DNA of 64,000 bases from Syntrophopropionicum propionicicum_A (GCF_048984525.1 NZ_JBMGJC010000007.1:178414-242413), one strand, 5' to 3'. Shown: positions 17,774-26,289, numbered from the stretch's first letter. The notes: generated by a model not told the origin, from the sequence alone. Numbers and translations are program-made.

Positions 17774-19333
17774 ATGGACCATTTAAGTGAACCGGGAACC
17801 GCTGCCAGGAGGACTAAGCGGACGCGGGGGACAGTGAGAGTGACAATGGTTTTCCTGGCCCTTTGCGCCCAATTGCTGCTGCTGGCTTACTTTGTTGATT
17901 TACTGAGGCAGAATGCGGTTTATCTTTATTTTTTGCTGGAAGTATTGGGCGCGGTGGTGGCTGCCTTTATCATTACTAAAAACCGCAACCCGTCCTATAC
18001 TATTTTTTGGTTAATAATAATGCTGGTGCTGCCGGTTTTCGGTTACCTGCTGTTCCTGTTGTGGGGAACTACAGGATTAACGCACCGGAAAAGCAAAAAA
18101 TTTTGTGAAAACATTGCCCGCGGCCAGAGCTTTTTAAAACAGGACCCGGATGTCCTCTCGGAATTTAAGAATAGCCATCCTTCCCGGCAAAGACCAGGTA
18201 CTTATTTGCTTAATGAGGGGTTTCCGATATACGGGCATACGCGGTGCGACTATTATCCCCTGGGGGAGCTGCAGTTCGAAAAGTTGATCGAAGACATGGA
18301 ACGGGCTCAGAAGTATATTTTTTTAGAATACTTCATTGTAGCCGAAGGGCAGCTCTGGGACCGCGTCCACGAGCTGCTGCGCCAAAAGGCGCGGCAGGGG
18401 GTGGAAGTGCGCGTCCTGTTTGATGACCTTGGAAGCATCACCAAAATATCAGAATCCGTAGTCAGCGAATTGCAGAGTGAAGGTATCCGGGTGATACGGT
18501 TTAATCCCGTCCATACCCACATCTTCAGGCTGCTTATCAATTACCGCAATCACCAGAAGATCGCAGTAATCGACGGCTATATCGGTTACGCGGGAGGTAC
18601 CAATATCGCAGACGAGTACGTAAATATTACCCACCCGCTAGGTCATTGGAAGGACACAGCCATAAGGCTTGAAGGGTCGGCTGTGTGGGGTCTGACCGTT
18701 ACATTTTTGCAGATGTGGGATACCGAATCCGGCCTTCAGTCAGATTACCGGCGCTATGCTCCTGCAAATCATGCTGGCGAAACTGGTTTCTACCAGCCGT
18801 TCGCGGACGGCCCCGTTAATAATCCGGATAACCCTGCGGCAGAGTTATACAGCCAGATTATTGCCGGAGCGCGGCGATACGTTTACATTACCACCCCCTA
18901 CCTGGTGATAGACAATTCGATGAAAGACACGTTGCGCATGGCAGCCAGGGGCGGCATTGATGTGAGAATAGCAACACCCAAAATATGGGACCACTGGTAC
19001 GTTCATATGGTTACTCAGGCGAATTACGGGGACCTGTTGGCGGCCGGGGTCAGGATCTATGAATATACGCCGGGCTTCCTTCATGCAAAAATGATTTTAA
19101 GCGATGACGACAACGGTGTCATAGGCAGCATTAACATGGATTACCGGAGTTTTTTCCTGCATTTTGAAAACGGGGTATGGATCTGCGGCGCTCCGGTCCT
19201 GCAGGACATGAAGAATGACATGATGGATATATTCGCTGTAAGCGAGGAAATACAGCTGGAGGAATGGAAAGGCAGGCCGCATTATAAAAAGATCGCCCAG
19301 GATGTCCTGCGGATTTTCGCCCCGCTTTTCTAG
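17774..19333 (+). CDS. cls: Cardiolipin synthase (phospholipase D family)
   Basis: Makes cardiolipin from two phosphatidylglycerols at the membrane. The 519-residue protein has two N-terminal transmembrane segments (about 23-43 and 50-72) and two HKD motifs: HQKIAVIDGYIGYAGGTNIAD in the first PLD domain and HAKMILSDDDNGVIGSINMD in the second. Both His/Lys/Asp sets are intact. GGAAGGAG precedes the ATG. A possible extended -10 (TGGTACAAT) lies about 110 bases upstream. It is a single gene, divergent from the XRE repressor and convergent with the PurF paralogue. Confidence 0.95.
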   Translation: MDHLSEPGTAARRTKRTRGTVRVTMVFLALCAQLLLLAYFVDLLRQNAVYLYFLLEVLGAVVAAFIITKNRNPSYTIFWLIIMLVLPVFGYLLFLLWGTTGLTHRKSKKFCENIARGQSFLKQDPDVLSEFKNSHPSRQRPGTYLLNEGFPIYGHTRCDYYPLGELQFEKLIEDMERAQKYIFLEYFIVAEGQLWDRVHELLRQKARQGVEVRVLFDDLGSITKISESVVSELQSEGIRVIRFNPVHTHIFRLLINYRNHQKIAVIDGYIGYAGGTNIADEYVNITHPLGHWKDTAIRLEGSAVWGLTVTFLQMWDTESGLQSDYRRYAPANHAGETGFYQPFADGPVNNPDNPAAELYSQIIAGARRYVYITTPYLVIDNSMKDTLRMAARGGIDVRIATPKIWDHWYVHMVTQANYGDLLAAGVRIYEYTPGFLHAKMILSDDDNGVIGSINMDYRSFFLHFENGVWICGAPVLQDMKNDMMDIFAVSEEIQLEEWKGRPHYKKIAQDVLRIFAPLF

Positions 19334-19369
19334 CATAATTACGATCAATATAAATATTCTTGATAAAAT

Positions 19370-19391
19370 AAGCCCTGATTTCTCAGGGCTT
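19370..19391. terminator. Bidirectional terminator between cls and the PurF paralogue
   Basis: AAGCCCTGA and TCAGGGCTT form a 9-bp stem with a 4-base loop. T-rich sequence follows on both strands, as expected between convergent genes. Confidence 0.85.
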
Positions 19392-19440
19392 AACAAATGT
19401 GTTTTACTTTACGGCTGAATTTTAAATTCTTTGGTATATT

Positions 19441-20847
19441 TTATAATTCTTTCCCGTTCCAGCAGTAGGTGCAGATTTTTTCCCTGCCTATGCCGATCGC
19501 ATCAACCATGTCATGGATGTTCTGGTATTTAAGAGTTGAAAAGTTGAGCCGCTTGCAGATGCAGTCTACCATACAGTTGTACTGCTCAGTTGACGGATCA
19601 CAATATTCGGCAATAGACTCCGGTTCTTTCCCTTCAAGCTCGATGATGGCCTGTCTTGCCGCCAGGTCCATTTCTGACCGGGAGACCGAGAAGTTTAAGA
19701 ATTTACACCCGAATACAAGGGGCGGGCAGGCCGGCCGGATATGGACTTCCCTGGCCTTGCACCGGTACAGAAGGTCCACGGTTTCTCTCAGCTGCGTGCC
19801 GCGGACGATTGAATCATCGCAAAAGAGCAGGCTTTTACCGGTAACAATTTCAGGAATAGGCATCAGTTTCATCCTGGCGACAAGGTTTCTGATATCCTGG
19901 TTCTGCGGCATGAAACTCCTCGACCAGGTCGGGGTATACTTTATAAAAGGACGCCCATAAGGTACTTTGGACTGGTTTGAGTAGCCGATGGCATGTCCTA
20001 CACCAGAGTCGGGTATGCCGGAAACCATGTCAATTTTCACATTGTCGCCTTTGGCCAGCGCCGCGCCGTTCCTGTTGCGCATGACCTCTACGTTCATCCC
20101 CTCATACGTTGAGGACGGGTAACCATAATAGACCCATAAAAAGGCGCAGATTTGCATTTTATCCCGGGGAGGCGCAATCTTCTCAATGCCTTCCGGGGTC
20201 AAAAGAATTATTTCTCCAGGGCCAAGCTCATAGCTGAAGCTGTAGCCGAGGTTTGCAAATGTGCACGATTCGGAAGAAACGCAGTAAGAACCTTCTTTCT
20301 CACCAATAATTAAAGGAGTCCTGCCCAGCTTGTCCCTCGAAGCGTAAATTCCCCGCGGCGTTAAGAGCAGGACCGAACAGGAACCCTCAATCAGCTCCTG
20401 CGCTTTTAATAAACCTTCCTTAAAAGAATTTTCATGATCTATAATCACAGACACAAGCTCAGTAGGGTTGATAGAACCCTTGCTCGTTTCCATGAAATGA
20501 ATACTTTTCTGGGTGGAGAATTCTTTCGCTGCAATTTGATCCAAATTGTTAATTTTCCCAACAGTAGTGATCGCATATTGGCCAAGGTGCGAACGCACTG
20601 TCAAAGGCTGGGGTTCTGTGTCGCTTATACACCCAATGCCCATGGTACCTTTTATATTTGAAAGCTCAGCATCAAATTTGGCCCTGAACGGTGTATTCTC
20701 GATATTATGAATTGACCTGTTGAAACTGCTGCCGCCCCAGATAGCCATCCCCCCCCTGCTGGTGCCCAGGTGGGAATGGTAATCCGTCCCAAAATAAACG
20801 TCTGTTACGCAATCTTCTTTAGAAACAACGCCAAATAATCCACCCAC
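19441..20847 (-). CDS. PurF-like amidophosphoribosyltransferase paralogue lacking the catalytic cysteine
   Basis: A 468-residue protein with the two PurF domains: an N-terminal Ntn-hydrolase glutaminase fold (residues 1-230, with the family blocks HLGTSRGGMA and SRDKLGRTPL) and a C-terminal phosphoribosyltransferase with the PRPP loop FCDDSIVRGTQ. PurF proteins expose a cysteine after the initiator Met (M-C-G-I/L). Here the sequence is M-G-G-L-F-G, so glutamine hydrolysis by the normal mechanism is not possible. Cys residues cluster near the end (NCMVDCICKR, CTYCWNGKEL). The GTG start has AAGGGGTG nine bases upstream. It may use free ammonia, or have a regulatory or different transferase role. 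It is not in a purine operon. Confidence 0.88.
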   Translation of the reverse strand: MGGLFGVVSKEDCVTDVYFGTDYHSHLGTSRGGMAIWGGSSFNRSIHNIENTPFRAKFDAELSNIKGTMGIGCISDTEPQPLTVRSHLGQYAITTVGKINNLDQIAAKEFSTQKSIHFMETSKGSINPTELVSVIIDHENSFKEGLLKAQELIEGSCSVLLLTPRGIYASRDKLGRTPLIIGEKEGSYCVSSESCTFANLGYSFSYELGPGEIILLTPEGIEKIAPPRDKMQICAFLWVYYGYPSSTYEGMNVEVMRNRNGAALAKGDNVKIDMVSGIPDSGVGHAIGYSNQSKVPYGRPFIKYTPTWSRSFMPQNQDIRNLVARMKLMPIPEIVTGKSLLFCDDSIVRGTQLRETVDLLYRCKAREVHIRPACPPLVFGCKFLNFSVSRSEMDLAARQAIIELEGKEPESIAEYCDPSTEQYNCMVDCICKRLNFSTLKYQNIHDMVDAIGIGREKICTYCWNGKEL

Positions 20848-20986
20848 TTAATATTACACCCCTTAACTGTATTTAGACTAAAATAATTGCCGCATGTGAT
20901 TGAAATCGACATATACCCCAAAATAACATACATTAATAGAATTACATTTTTATAATAATATTGCAACAATATTTTATATCCAAAAT

Positions 20987-21046
20987 CGTGTCAAGAGAAC
21001 CGTCCCCTTGACACGATCGTGTCAAGGGGACGGTTCTCTTGACACG
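20987..21046. repeat. 60-bp perfect inverted repeat, two copies of the GTGTCAAGGGGACGG palindromic element
   Basis: Two 29-base units in opposite orientation with a 2-base spacer. Each unit begins CGTGTCAAG and ends CTTGACACG, and so is itself a partial palindrome. Related units occur at 24278, 29142, 30321 and 61363. This is a REP/MITE-like intergenic family. Confidence 0.9.
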
Positions 21047-21118
21047 TTTCCACGGGCGGATCAGCCTACAGGAACCAAGCAAAATCAGCTGGATTGTCTA
21101 TTTACTTATGAACAAAAG

Positions 21119-21150
21119 GAGACAAAAATCACGTCCTCATGTTTCCCTTA
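21119..21150. repeat. REP-like remnant overlapping the anti-sigma stop codon
   Basis: GACAAAAATCACGTCC then TCATGTTTCCC resembles the ACAAAAAGAACGTCCC-type elements at 22978, 29217, 33601 and 44801. It ends at the stop codon of the anti-sigma factor gene. Confidence 0.4.
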
Positions 21151-22389
21151 ATAAATCGTGCCGCTGAAGCTGCGGTTAAACCAGTTCCACAAACCGACAT
21201 CTCCCAAAGCGGGGGAATGGACGGACTCAAGGTTTTGCAGCTTTAATAATTCCTTGGTGGGCCCGGTGACGACCACCCCGTAAACCTGGATGCCGTTGTC
21301 TTTTATATACTGGTACCGCTGCTCGAGAAGCAGTTTCTGGGGATTTCCCTGGTAAACACGCCGGGCAATTTTCTCATTATCAACCAGGAACTTCATTGAT
21401 TCTAAAAAGTATTCTTCTCGCAAGGCAATATCTTCATCGGAAACGGTAGAGTTTTGGCTTAACATGTGCAGGGACAGGTCAGGCATACCCCAGGCGCCGT
21501 CATTGGTTGACAGGGGTTCCCGGTGATCCCGGGATGTCCCCTCTGTCCCGGTAGCCAGGGCATACCAGGTGATATCTAAATCGAATTCATCCAGCATGTC
21601 TTTAACCTGGTCAATGGAATATACCTCCCGGAAAGAAAGGGCCATTTCAGCCACTGTTCCCTCGGGCAATATATCCAGGGCCTGCCAGGTATCCTCCCCT
21701 GCCTCGGCTATATAACGGCCATTGTCACTCAGGTCCGAGAGCTGGTCCGGATGGTAAAAGTACAAATAGTGCTGGTAGGAGCCGTCGGCCCACTGGCGCC
21801 TGGTCAGCACCGAAGAAAAAAGCTGGTTCACATTGAGGTGCCCGATAACCTTGCTTTCCTTGCCCACCTGTTTTTGCAGGGCGTAATTACCCATGGCAAC
21901 GAAATACGGCTTTATTTCCACACTACTGTGACCCCAGCCCGCGCGGGAAAAGAAATTTGGATGGGAGTCGAAAGTCAGGGGCATGGTCACATTGGGGAAG
22001 GTGAACTCCGTCAGGAGGGCCGCCGTCTTTTGCGTCCGGTATAAACGGGAATTTTCTCCGCCCCAGTTGAAATACAGGCTGGACAAAAAACTGCCGGCAA
22101 TACTCAGGACGGCCATGAGCAAAAGCAGGAAGACCGCCGTGCCGATGCGGTTTTTATACCTGGCCCGCAGTAAAATGCGGCGCTGTTTTTTTTCGTCCAG
22201 TCCGCAGTCCTCGGACCATTCTTCCTTGAAGACCTTACCGTTTTTTTCAACGGCTGCCAGGCATTCGTCCAGGACCTGCCGGCAGGCCGGGCAGTTCTCC
22301 AAATGTTCCTCAACAGCCTTTTCTTCGCCGGGTGAAACCTTGCCCTTCAGGTATTTTTCTTTTATTTGCTGGAATTCCTTACAGTCCAT
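21148..22389 (-). CDS. Zinc-finger anti-sigma factor with sigma-regulator ectodomain
   Basis: Membrane anti-sigma factor, 413 residues. The N-terminal ZAS-type zinc finger has H-x3-C-x2-C (HLENCPAC, about 29-36) after the leading Cys3. A transmembrane helix follows at about 82-105 (GTAVFLLLLMAVLSIAGSFL), then a large extracytoplasmic region resembling the Sigma_reg_N and Sigma_reg_C pair. It would hold the ECF factor encoded just upstream. The two genes overlap by 11 bases, which forces coupled translation and balanced amounts. The trigger is not visible. Confidence 0.88.
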   Translation of the reverse strand: MDCKEFQQIKEKYLKGKVSPGEEKAVEEHLENCPACRQVLDECLAAVEKNGKVFKEEWSEDCGLDEKKQRRILLRARYKNRIGTAVFLLLLMAVLSIAGSFLSSLYFNWGGENSRLYRTQKTAALLTEFTFPNVTMPLTFDSHPNFFSRAGWGHSSVEIKPYFVAMGNYALQKQVGKESKVIGHLNVNQLFSSVLTRRQWADGSYQHYLYFYHPDQLSDLSDNGRYIAEAGEDTWQALDILPEGTVAEMALSFREVYSIDQVKDMLDEFDLDITWYALATGTEGTSRDHREPLSTNDGAWGMPDLSLHMLSQNSTVSDEDIALREEYFLESMKFLVDNEKIARRVYQGNPQKLLLEQRYQYIKDNGIQVYGVVVTGPTKELLKLQNLESVHSPALGDVGLWNWFNRSFSGTIY

Positions 22390-22897
22390 CCTCCATCACC
22401 TCTTTAATCTTCCGGCGGCCCCGGAACAGCGTAACCTTGACATTGGTAAGGCTGATGCCAAGGATTTCCGATATCTCCTGATAAGTAAAACAGTGATAGT
22501 CCCGCAGCACAATTACCTGGCGGGTCTTTTCCGGCAAAGAGCCAACCACCTTTAGCCAGCTGCTGAAGTTTTCCTTTAGCTGGTAACACTCCTCAGGGTC
22601 TTGTGCCTGTCCGGGATACAGGCTTGCCAGCAAGCCGGGATCCGTATTGACCTGTCTTTTTTCACGGCGATACCAGTCAACATATGCGTTATAGGCGACA
22701 CGGAACAACCAGGGACGCGCCTTCTCGCCTTTATAGCCCGCCAGGTGGTCATAAGCCCTGATAAAGGTGTCCTGGACCAGGTCTTCAGCCGCCTGGGGGT
22801 GGCCGGAAAGACGGAGCAAGTATTTGTAGAGGTCATTCATATTGTCCCGGTAAAGGTCGTCCAGAGTTTTCAATTCGCCGCCACCAACCCCGTTCAA
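22379..22897 (-). CDS. ECF-type RNA polymerase sigma factor
   Basis: A 172-residue group 4 sigma factor. Region 2 is seen as LYKYLLRLSGHPQAAEDLVQDTFIRAYDHL...RPWLFRVAYNAYVDWYRRE, region 4 as LPEKTRQVIVLRDYHCFTYQEISEILGISLTNVKVTLFRGRRKIKE. The frame opens with TTG at 22897, which has no ribosome site; TTG 22873 has GGTGG seven bases upstream and may be the true start. It forms an operon with its anti-sigma factor. It probably controls an envelope-stress regulon, including itself (family knowledge). Confidence 0.93.
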   Translation of the reverse strand: MNGVGGGELKTLDDLYRDNMNDLYKYLLRLSGHPQAAEDLVQDTFIRAYDHLAGYKGEKARPWLFRVAYNAYVDWYRREKRQVNTDPGLLASLYPGQAQDPEECYQLKENFSSWLKVVGSLPEKTRQVIVLRDYHCFTYQEISEILGISLTNVKVTLFRGRRKIKEVMEDGL

Positions 22898-22950
22898 TAA
22901 AACAACGAATAATAAGAAGGGAAAGTTACACTGTTATTTAATTTTACAAC

Positions 22951-22975
22951 AAAAAAAGCGCTTCCGCGCTTTTTT
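22951..22975. terminator. Terminator downstream of the ArsR-type operon
   Basis: AAAAAAGCGC-TTCC-GCGCTTTTTT, a short GC stem flanked by A and T tracts, works on both strands. It separates the 23828-23155 operon from the sigma factor gene. Confidence 0.8.
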
Positions 22976-22977
22976 AG

Positions 22978-23012
22978 GAAGGGAAGACAAGGGGACGTTC
23001 TTTTTGTTTTCT
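22978..23012. repeat. REP-like remnant (ACAAGGGGACGTTCTTTTTGT type)
   Basis: GAAGACAAGGGGACG then TTCTTTTTGTTTTC matches in reverse the A-rich GGAAACAAAAAGAACGTCCC elements at 29217 and 33601. Confidence 0.45.
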
Positions 23013-23154
23013 ATTCAGTGCCGGCTTTTAGCGCCTCGCTTATGGAAATAAGTGCGGTAAGGTAAAAAATCTTGAGCACATTTAGGCGTAGGATTTAATT
23101 AAGAGTAATTATTTTCCTTCTTCCCCAGGGTTTGAATTACCGATGGCTATAACT

Positions 23155-23445
23155 TTATTCCACCTCCCGGAGCATTTTTTCCATAGCATAAATGCTTTGC
23201 TTCATCTCAGCCAGTTCTTTGATTATTCTCTGTTGATCATTCGCTATCTTCTGCTGCGCTGAAACAGCTTCCTCGGCAAGCTTGCGATAAGCCTCGTCAC
23301 GGGCGATTTGCGACGCGCTCATTGTTTTGGCCCTTACTATTTTTGTTCCTTGTGTTATCGAAGCAACAATTATTATCGTAAGCAGCGCCAGAATAACCAG
23401 CACAAAACCCATTCCGCCAATGCCGAAAACAACTTCTTGATTCAT
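23155..23445 (-). CDS. Small single-pass membrane protein with coiled coil
   Basis: A 96-residue protein. One transmembrane helix (about 9-32, GMGFVLVILALLTIIIVASI) is followed by a long charged coiled coil (about 48-95, heptads through QQKIANDQQRIIKELAEMKQSIYAMEKML). The ATG overlaps the TGA of the upstream regulator gene by four bases, so it is part of the same operon. No family function is known to me. Proteins of this shape often follow PadR- or ArsR-like regulators in Firmicutes. Confidence 0.75.
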   Translation of the reverse strand: MNQEVVFGIGGMGFVLVILALLTIIIVASITQGTKIVRAKTMSASQIARDEAYRKLAEEAVSAQQKIANDQQRIIKELAEMKQSIYAMEKMLREVE

Positions 23446-23828
23446 TTATTATCCCCCTTCTCGTTCTTACTTTCCGGTTCGTCAGGTCTTTTAATACTCA
23501 ACGTTTTTACCGCTTCAACTATGATCTCCGGACTGAGTTGCAGTACAAATGGAGTTATTTCGTAGTAATTCATCGCTTTGCCGTCCTCCGACAGCTCCAT
23601 TTTGCTCGTCACCAGGCCGGCATTCTCCAGGCGTTTCAGGTGCATGTAAAGCAACGGCCGGCTAATCATAACCTCACGGGCGAGCTGGCTCACATGGATC
23701 CGCCTGCCGGCAAGCAAAGCAATAATTCTTAACCGGTGCGGATTTGCCATTGCTTCAAGTATTTTTATTAATTCGTCCCCCGAAGGAGACACCGGTTTTA
23801 AAATATTTTTATCATTGATCTCCTGCAC
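23442..23828 (-). CDS. ArsR-like winged-helix transcriptional regulator
   Basis: A 128-residue regulator. The HTH core reads LEAMANPHRLRIIALLAGRRIHVSQLAREVMISRPLLYMHLKRLENAGLV, followed by the wing (MELSEDGKAMNYYEI). No metal-binding Cys motif of classical ArsR is present, so it is a one-component regulator of another signal. The frame opens with GTG 23828, but the GGGG run touches that codon, so a nearby start is uncertain. It is co-transcribed with the coiled-coil membrane protein. Confidence 0.88.
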   Translation of the reverse strand: MQEINDKNILKPVSPSGDELIKILEAMANPHRLRIIALLAGRRIHVSQLAREVMISRPLLYMHLKRLENAGLVTSKMELSEDGKAMNYYEITPFVLQLSPEIIVEAVKTLSIKRPDEPESKNEKGDNK

Positions 23829-23921
23829 CCCCTTTCAGAATTGCCTTGGCGTATTTTGCGCGATTTTTCAGCCGACTGGCACTTTAAAATATTGGCTTTA
23901 ACCTGGGCTCCGGCTATTAAT

Positions 23922-23959
23922 AACTGACACCTGTAACAATTATATTACAGGTGTCAGTT
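23922..23959. terminator. 15-bp hairpin upstream of the ArsR-like operon
   Basis: AACTGACACCTGTAA pairs perfectly with TTACAGGTGTCAGTT around an 8-base loop. On the plus strand it ends in TTTTAATC, on the minus strand in ATTAATAG. It could be a terminator or, because it lies 94 bases upstream of the regulator start, an operator-like site. Confidence 0.55.
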
Positions 23960-24009
23960 TTAATCAAGACTATATGGGTACCCGAGTTGACCAACTCTTA
24001 GCATCTATT

Positions 24010-24156
24010 TCAGCCAAAGCCGCCCGCTGCCAGGAACATACCCAGACCTGCAAACCAGGTCACCAGGGGCCAAGGAGACGGAAGTTCAACAAAAATACTT
24101 GCTATAACAAGAGCAAGGCCGGAAAACCTCAATAGGGTACGCCATCTGTTTGTCAC
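24010..24156 (-). CDS. 48-residue membrane protein (short ORF)
   Basis: GTG start at 24156 preceded by AAAGGAGG with 8-base spacing, about the best ribosome site in the region. The product has two hydrophobic segments: about 8-23 (LLRFSGLALVIASIFV) and 31-47 (LVTWFAGLGMFLAAGGF), joined by a Pro-rich turn ELPSPWP. It begins 15 bases after the end of the PurF-like relic. No family recognised. Strong translation signals and a clean hairpin-shaped topology make it likely real. Confidence 0.6.
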   Translation of the reverse strand: MTNRWRTLLRFSGLALVIASIFVELPSPWPLVTWFAGLGMFLAAGGFG

Positions 24157-24170
24157 CCAGAAACCCTCCT

Positions 24171-24283
24171 TTAATATGTAAGCAGGAAGAAAACCCGTAA
24201 CAATTCCTTCCCGTTCCAGCAGTATGTGCTGATTCTATTTTCGCTGATTTTTTTACTATAGATTGCATCAACCAAGAACGTGT
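24171..24283 (-). pseudogene. 3' relic of a second PurF-like paralogue
   Basis: The minus strand encodes LVDAIYSKKISENRISTYCW followed by NGKEL, which lines up with the C-terminus of the protein at 19441 (MVDAIGIGREKICTYCWNGKEL). The normal stop is lost and the frame reads on to a TAA at 24171. The upstream part is replaced by a GTGTCAAGGGGACGG repeat. This is a decayed end of a duplicated gene. Confidence 0.75.
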
Positions 24284-24316
24284 CAACAACCCCGTCCCCT
24301 TGACACACCCTTGACA
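24278..24316. repeat. Degenerate GTGTCAAGGGGACGG element forming the end of the ABC ATPase gene
   Basis: On the minus strand: CGTGTCAAGGGTGTG, then TCAAGGGGACGGGGTTG and TTGACACG. The reading frame of the upstream ABC ATPase runs into it and stops at its TGA, so the repeat encodes the last eight or so residues (VKGVSRGRGC). Confidence 0.75.
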
Positions 24317-25383
24317 CGCAGGGTTAGAATATTCTTGCCGTGTTCATATTTGTAGTCTATACTCTCACACCTGCTCTTAATCAGTTTAATGCCGATATCG
24401 TCCTCCCGCTTGCAGTCCTCGAGCACATTGCACTCCTCACAGGTACTTTCACAAATAAATAGCAGACTGCCGTCCTTTTCCGAGTAGCTCAGGCTTATAT
24501 TTATGTCGCTAAAGTCAGACTGCAAACCGAGCACTTCTTCAGCCAGTGATATGAGGTAGTTACAGGACTGGGCGGTGAGCATATGTTTATCGCAAAACGC
24601 TTCAATTTCAGCGTTCATCGCATATAAATCATAATTTCTGCTGGTGATATGATAGGTAAAGCTGCGTATTCTGTTTATGAAAGCCCTGGTTTTTTCTTTT
24701 TGGGGATTTTCGAAAACCTGTTGAGGAGTGCCCTCCTCGTAGATTATCCCTTCGTCCATATAAAATACCCGGTCGGAAATGTTGCGGGCAAATTCCATTT
24801 CGTGGGTTACAATCACCATGGTCATACCTTCCCGGGCTAAACGACGGATCACAGCCAGCACTTCGCTTACCATAGTCGGGTCCAGGGCTGAGGTAGGCTC
24901 ATCAAAAAGCAGTATTTCCGTTTGCATGGCCAAACAACGGGCAATTGCCACTCTCTGTTTTTGCCCCCCGGAAAGCTCGTCCGGAAAATTGCGGGCTTTT
25001 TCCGCCAGCCCGACCAGGTGCAATAAATCCATCGCGCCGGCCTGGGCCTCGCTGCGGCTTTTTCCCAGCAGTTTAACAGGACCGATAGTCAAGTTATCGA
25101 GAACAGTCAGGTGCGCATACAGGTTAAAAGACTGGAAGACCATGCCCATATTCTGGCGAATTTTCGCCACATTAGTACTTTTGTCCATCAAGGAAACACC
25201 ATTTATATAGATAGTTCCCCCACTGGGCGTTTCCAGCAAATTCAGGCAGCGCAGGAATGTGCTCTTGCCGCTTCCTGACGGCCCAATTACGGTAACAACC
25301 TCACCTTTTCGAATTTCAGCGGTTACATCTTTCAACACAACCAGGTCGCCGTATTTTTTAGACAGGTTTTTGGTCTTAATCAA
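24283..25383 (-). CDS. Amino-acid ABC transporter ATPase with C-terminal HATPase-like domain
   Basis: GlnQ/HisP-type ATPase: Walker A GPSGSGKST (34-42), signature LSGGQ (137-141), Walker B LLFDEP (158-163), His switch VTHE. The canonical family ends near residue 245; here about 120 more residues follow. These look like a degenerate GHKL/RsbW-type ATPase fold: SLAEEVLGL in place of the N-box, an acidic Cys-rich loop (CESTCEECNVLEDC) and DDIGIKLIKSRCESIDYKYEHGKNIL at the end. The start is TTG 25383, with GAAAGGGTG seven bases upstream. The last residues come from a repeat element. It is the fourth gene of the transporter operon. Confidence 0.88.
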   Translation of the reverse strand: MIKTKNLSKKYGDLVVLKDVTAEIRKGEVVTVIGPSGSGKSTFLRCLNLLETPSGGTIYINGVSLMDKSTNVAKIRQNMGMVFQSFNLYAHLTVLDNLTIGPVKLLGKSRSEAQAGAMDLLHLVGLAEKARNFPDELSGGQKQRVAIARCLAMQTEILLFDEPTSALDPTMVSEVLAVIRRLAREGMTMVIVTHEMEFARNISDRVFYMDEGIIYEEGTPQQVFENPQKEKTRAFINRIRSFTYHITSRNYDLYAMNAEIEAFCDKHMLTAQSCNYLISLAEEVLGLQSDFSDINISLSYSEKDGSLLFICESTCEECNVLEDCKREDDIGIKLIKSRCESIDYKYEHGKNILTLRVKGVSRGRGC

Positions 25384-25402
25384 ATTTTCGCACCCTTTCC
25401 CC

Positions 25403-26080
25403 CTAAACTGTTCTCCTGGGATTAACCGACAGTTCAAGCCGGTCCAGGGCACTGGTAAATACAGCGGCTATTAACAGATAGAGCACAGCGGCCATGATCA
25501 GCGGGAAGAAAGCATCATAGGTGCGGCTCCTGATAATATCACTGACTTTGGTCAGGTCTTGCACAGCAATGTAACCCACCACCGAGGTTATTTTAACCAG
25601 GGAGATAAATTCGCCCTTGTAGACAGGCAGTACGCGGCGCAGGGCCTGCGGCATAATAATATAGCTGAAGGTCTGGATTTTGGAAAAACCGCCGGCGATC
25701 CCGGCTTCGGCCTGGCCTTTATCGATGCTCTCTATGGAGGTCCTGAACATTTCTGACACGTATGCCCCGAAGTTCAGGCCAAAAGCCAATACTGCTACCA
25801 ATACCGGATCTATATTAACCGAAGCAAAAACCAAATAGTATACGATCATTAATAATACCAGCACAGGCGTCCCCCGCAGCAGGTAAATATACACTCGGGC
25901 CGGCAGGCTCAGGATCCTGCTTTTGGACATGCGCATAAAACAAACCAGGGCTCCCATAAGCGTGCCGAAAAGGGCCGCAAACACTGATATTACCACTGTA
26001 GTCTGCAAACCTTCCTTGATCAGCAAGTAGCGTTGTTCGAGGATAATATTGTTGTAAAAGCTGTTTGAGATACCCTGCAA
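25403..26080 (-). CDS. Amino-acid ABC transporter permease
   Basis: HisM/GlnP-type membrane component with the EAA loop (EAGIAGGFSKIQTFSYIIMPQALRRVLP). The TTG at 26080 is the first standard start, but the open frame continues upstream through a complete hydrophobic helix (GGIVLLVLVLSVLAFY) to about 26185, where GGGGGAGG stands nine bases before ATT. The real protein may therefore be about 260 residues with a rare ATT start. It is followed by the ATPase gene after 19 bases. Confidence 0.9.
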   Translation of the reverse strand: MQGISNSFYNNIILEQRYLLIKEGLQTTVVISVFAALFGTLMGALVCFMRMSKSRILSLPARVYIYLLRGTPVLVLLMIVYYLVFASVNIDPVLVAVLAFGLNFGAYVSEMFRTSIESIDKGQAEAGIAGGFSKIQTFSYIIMPQALRRVLPVYKGEFISLVKITSVVGYIAVQDLTKVSDIIRSRTYDAFFPLIMAAVLYLLIAAVFTSALDRLELSVNPRRTV

Positions 26081-26289
26081 AAATGATAATTCACCATATT
26101 GGACCGTTTTGCCGGTGTAAAAAGCCAGTACAGACAGGACTAAAACCAGTAATACTATGCCTCCCGCTGTAATTGTTTTCTTAATCTTTATTCGCCTCCC
26201 CCGTTCACCTTTTCTTTCTGTCTCATTGTTTTTTTATTTTAAAGACCCGCGCTGCCAGCAGCTGCATAGTCCGTTCATACTCGTATCGG

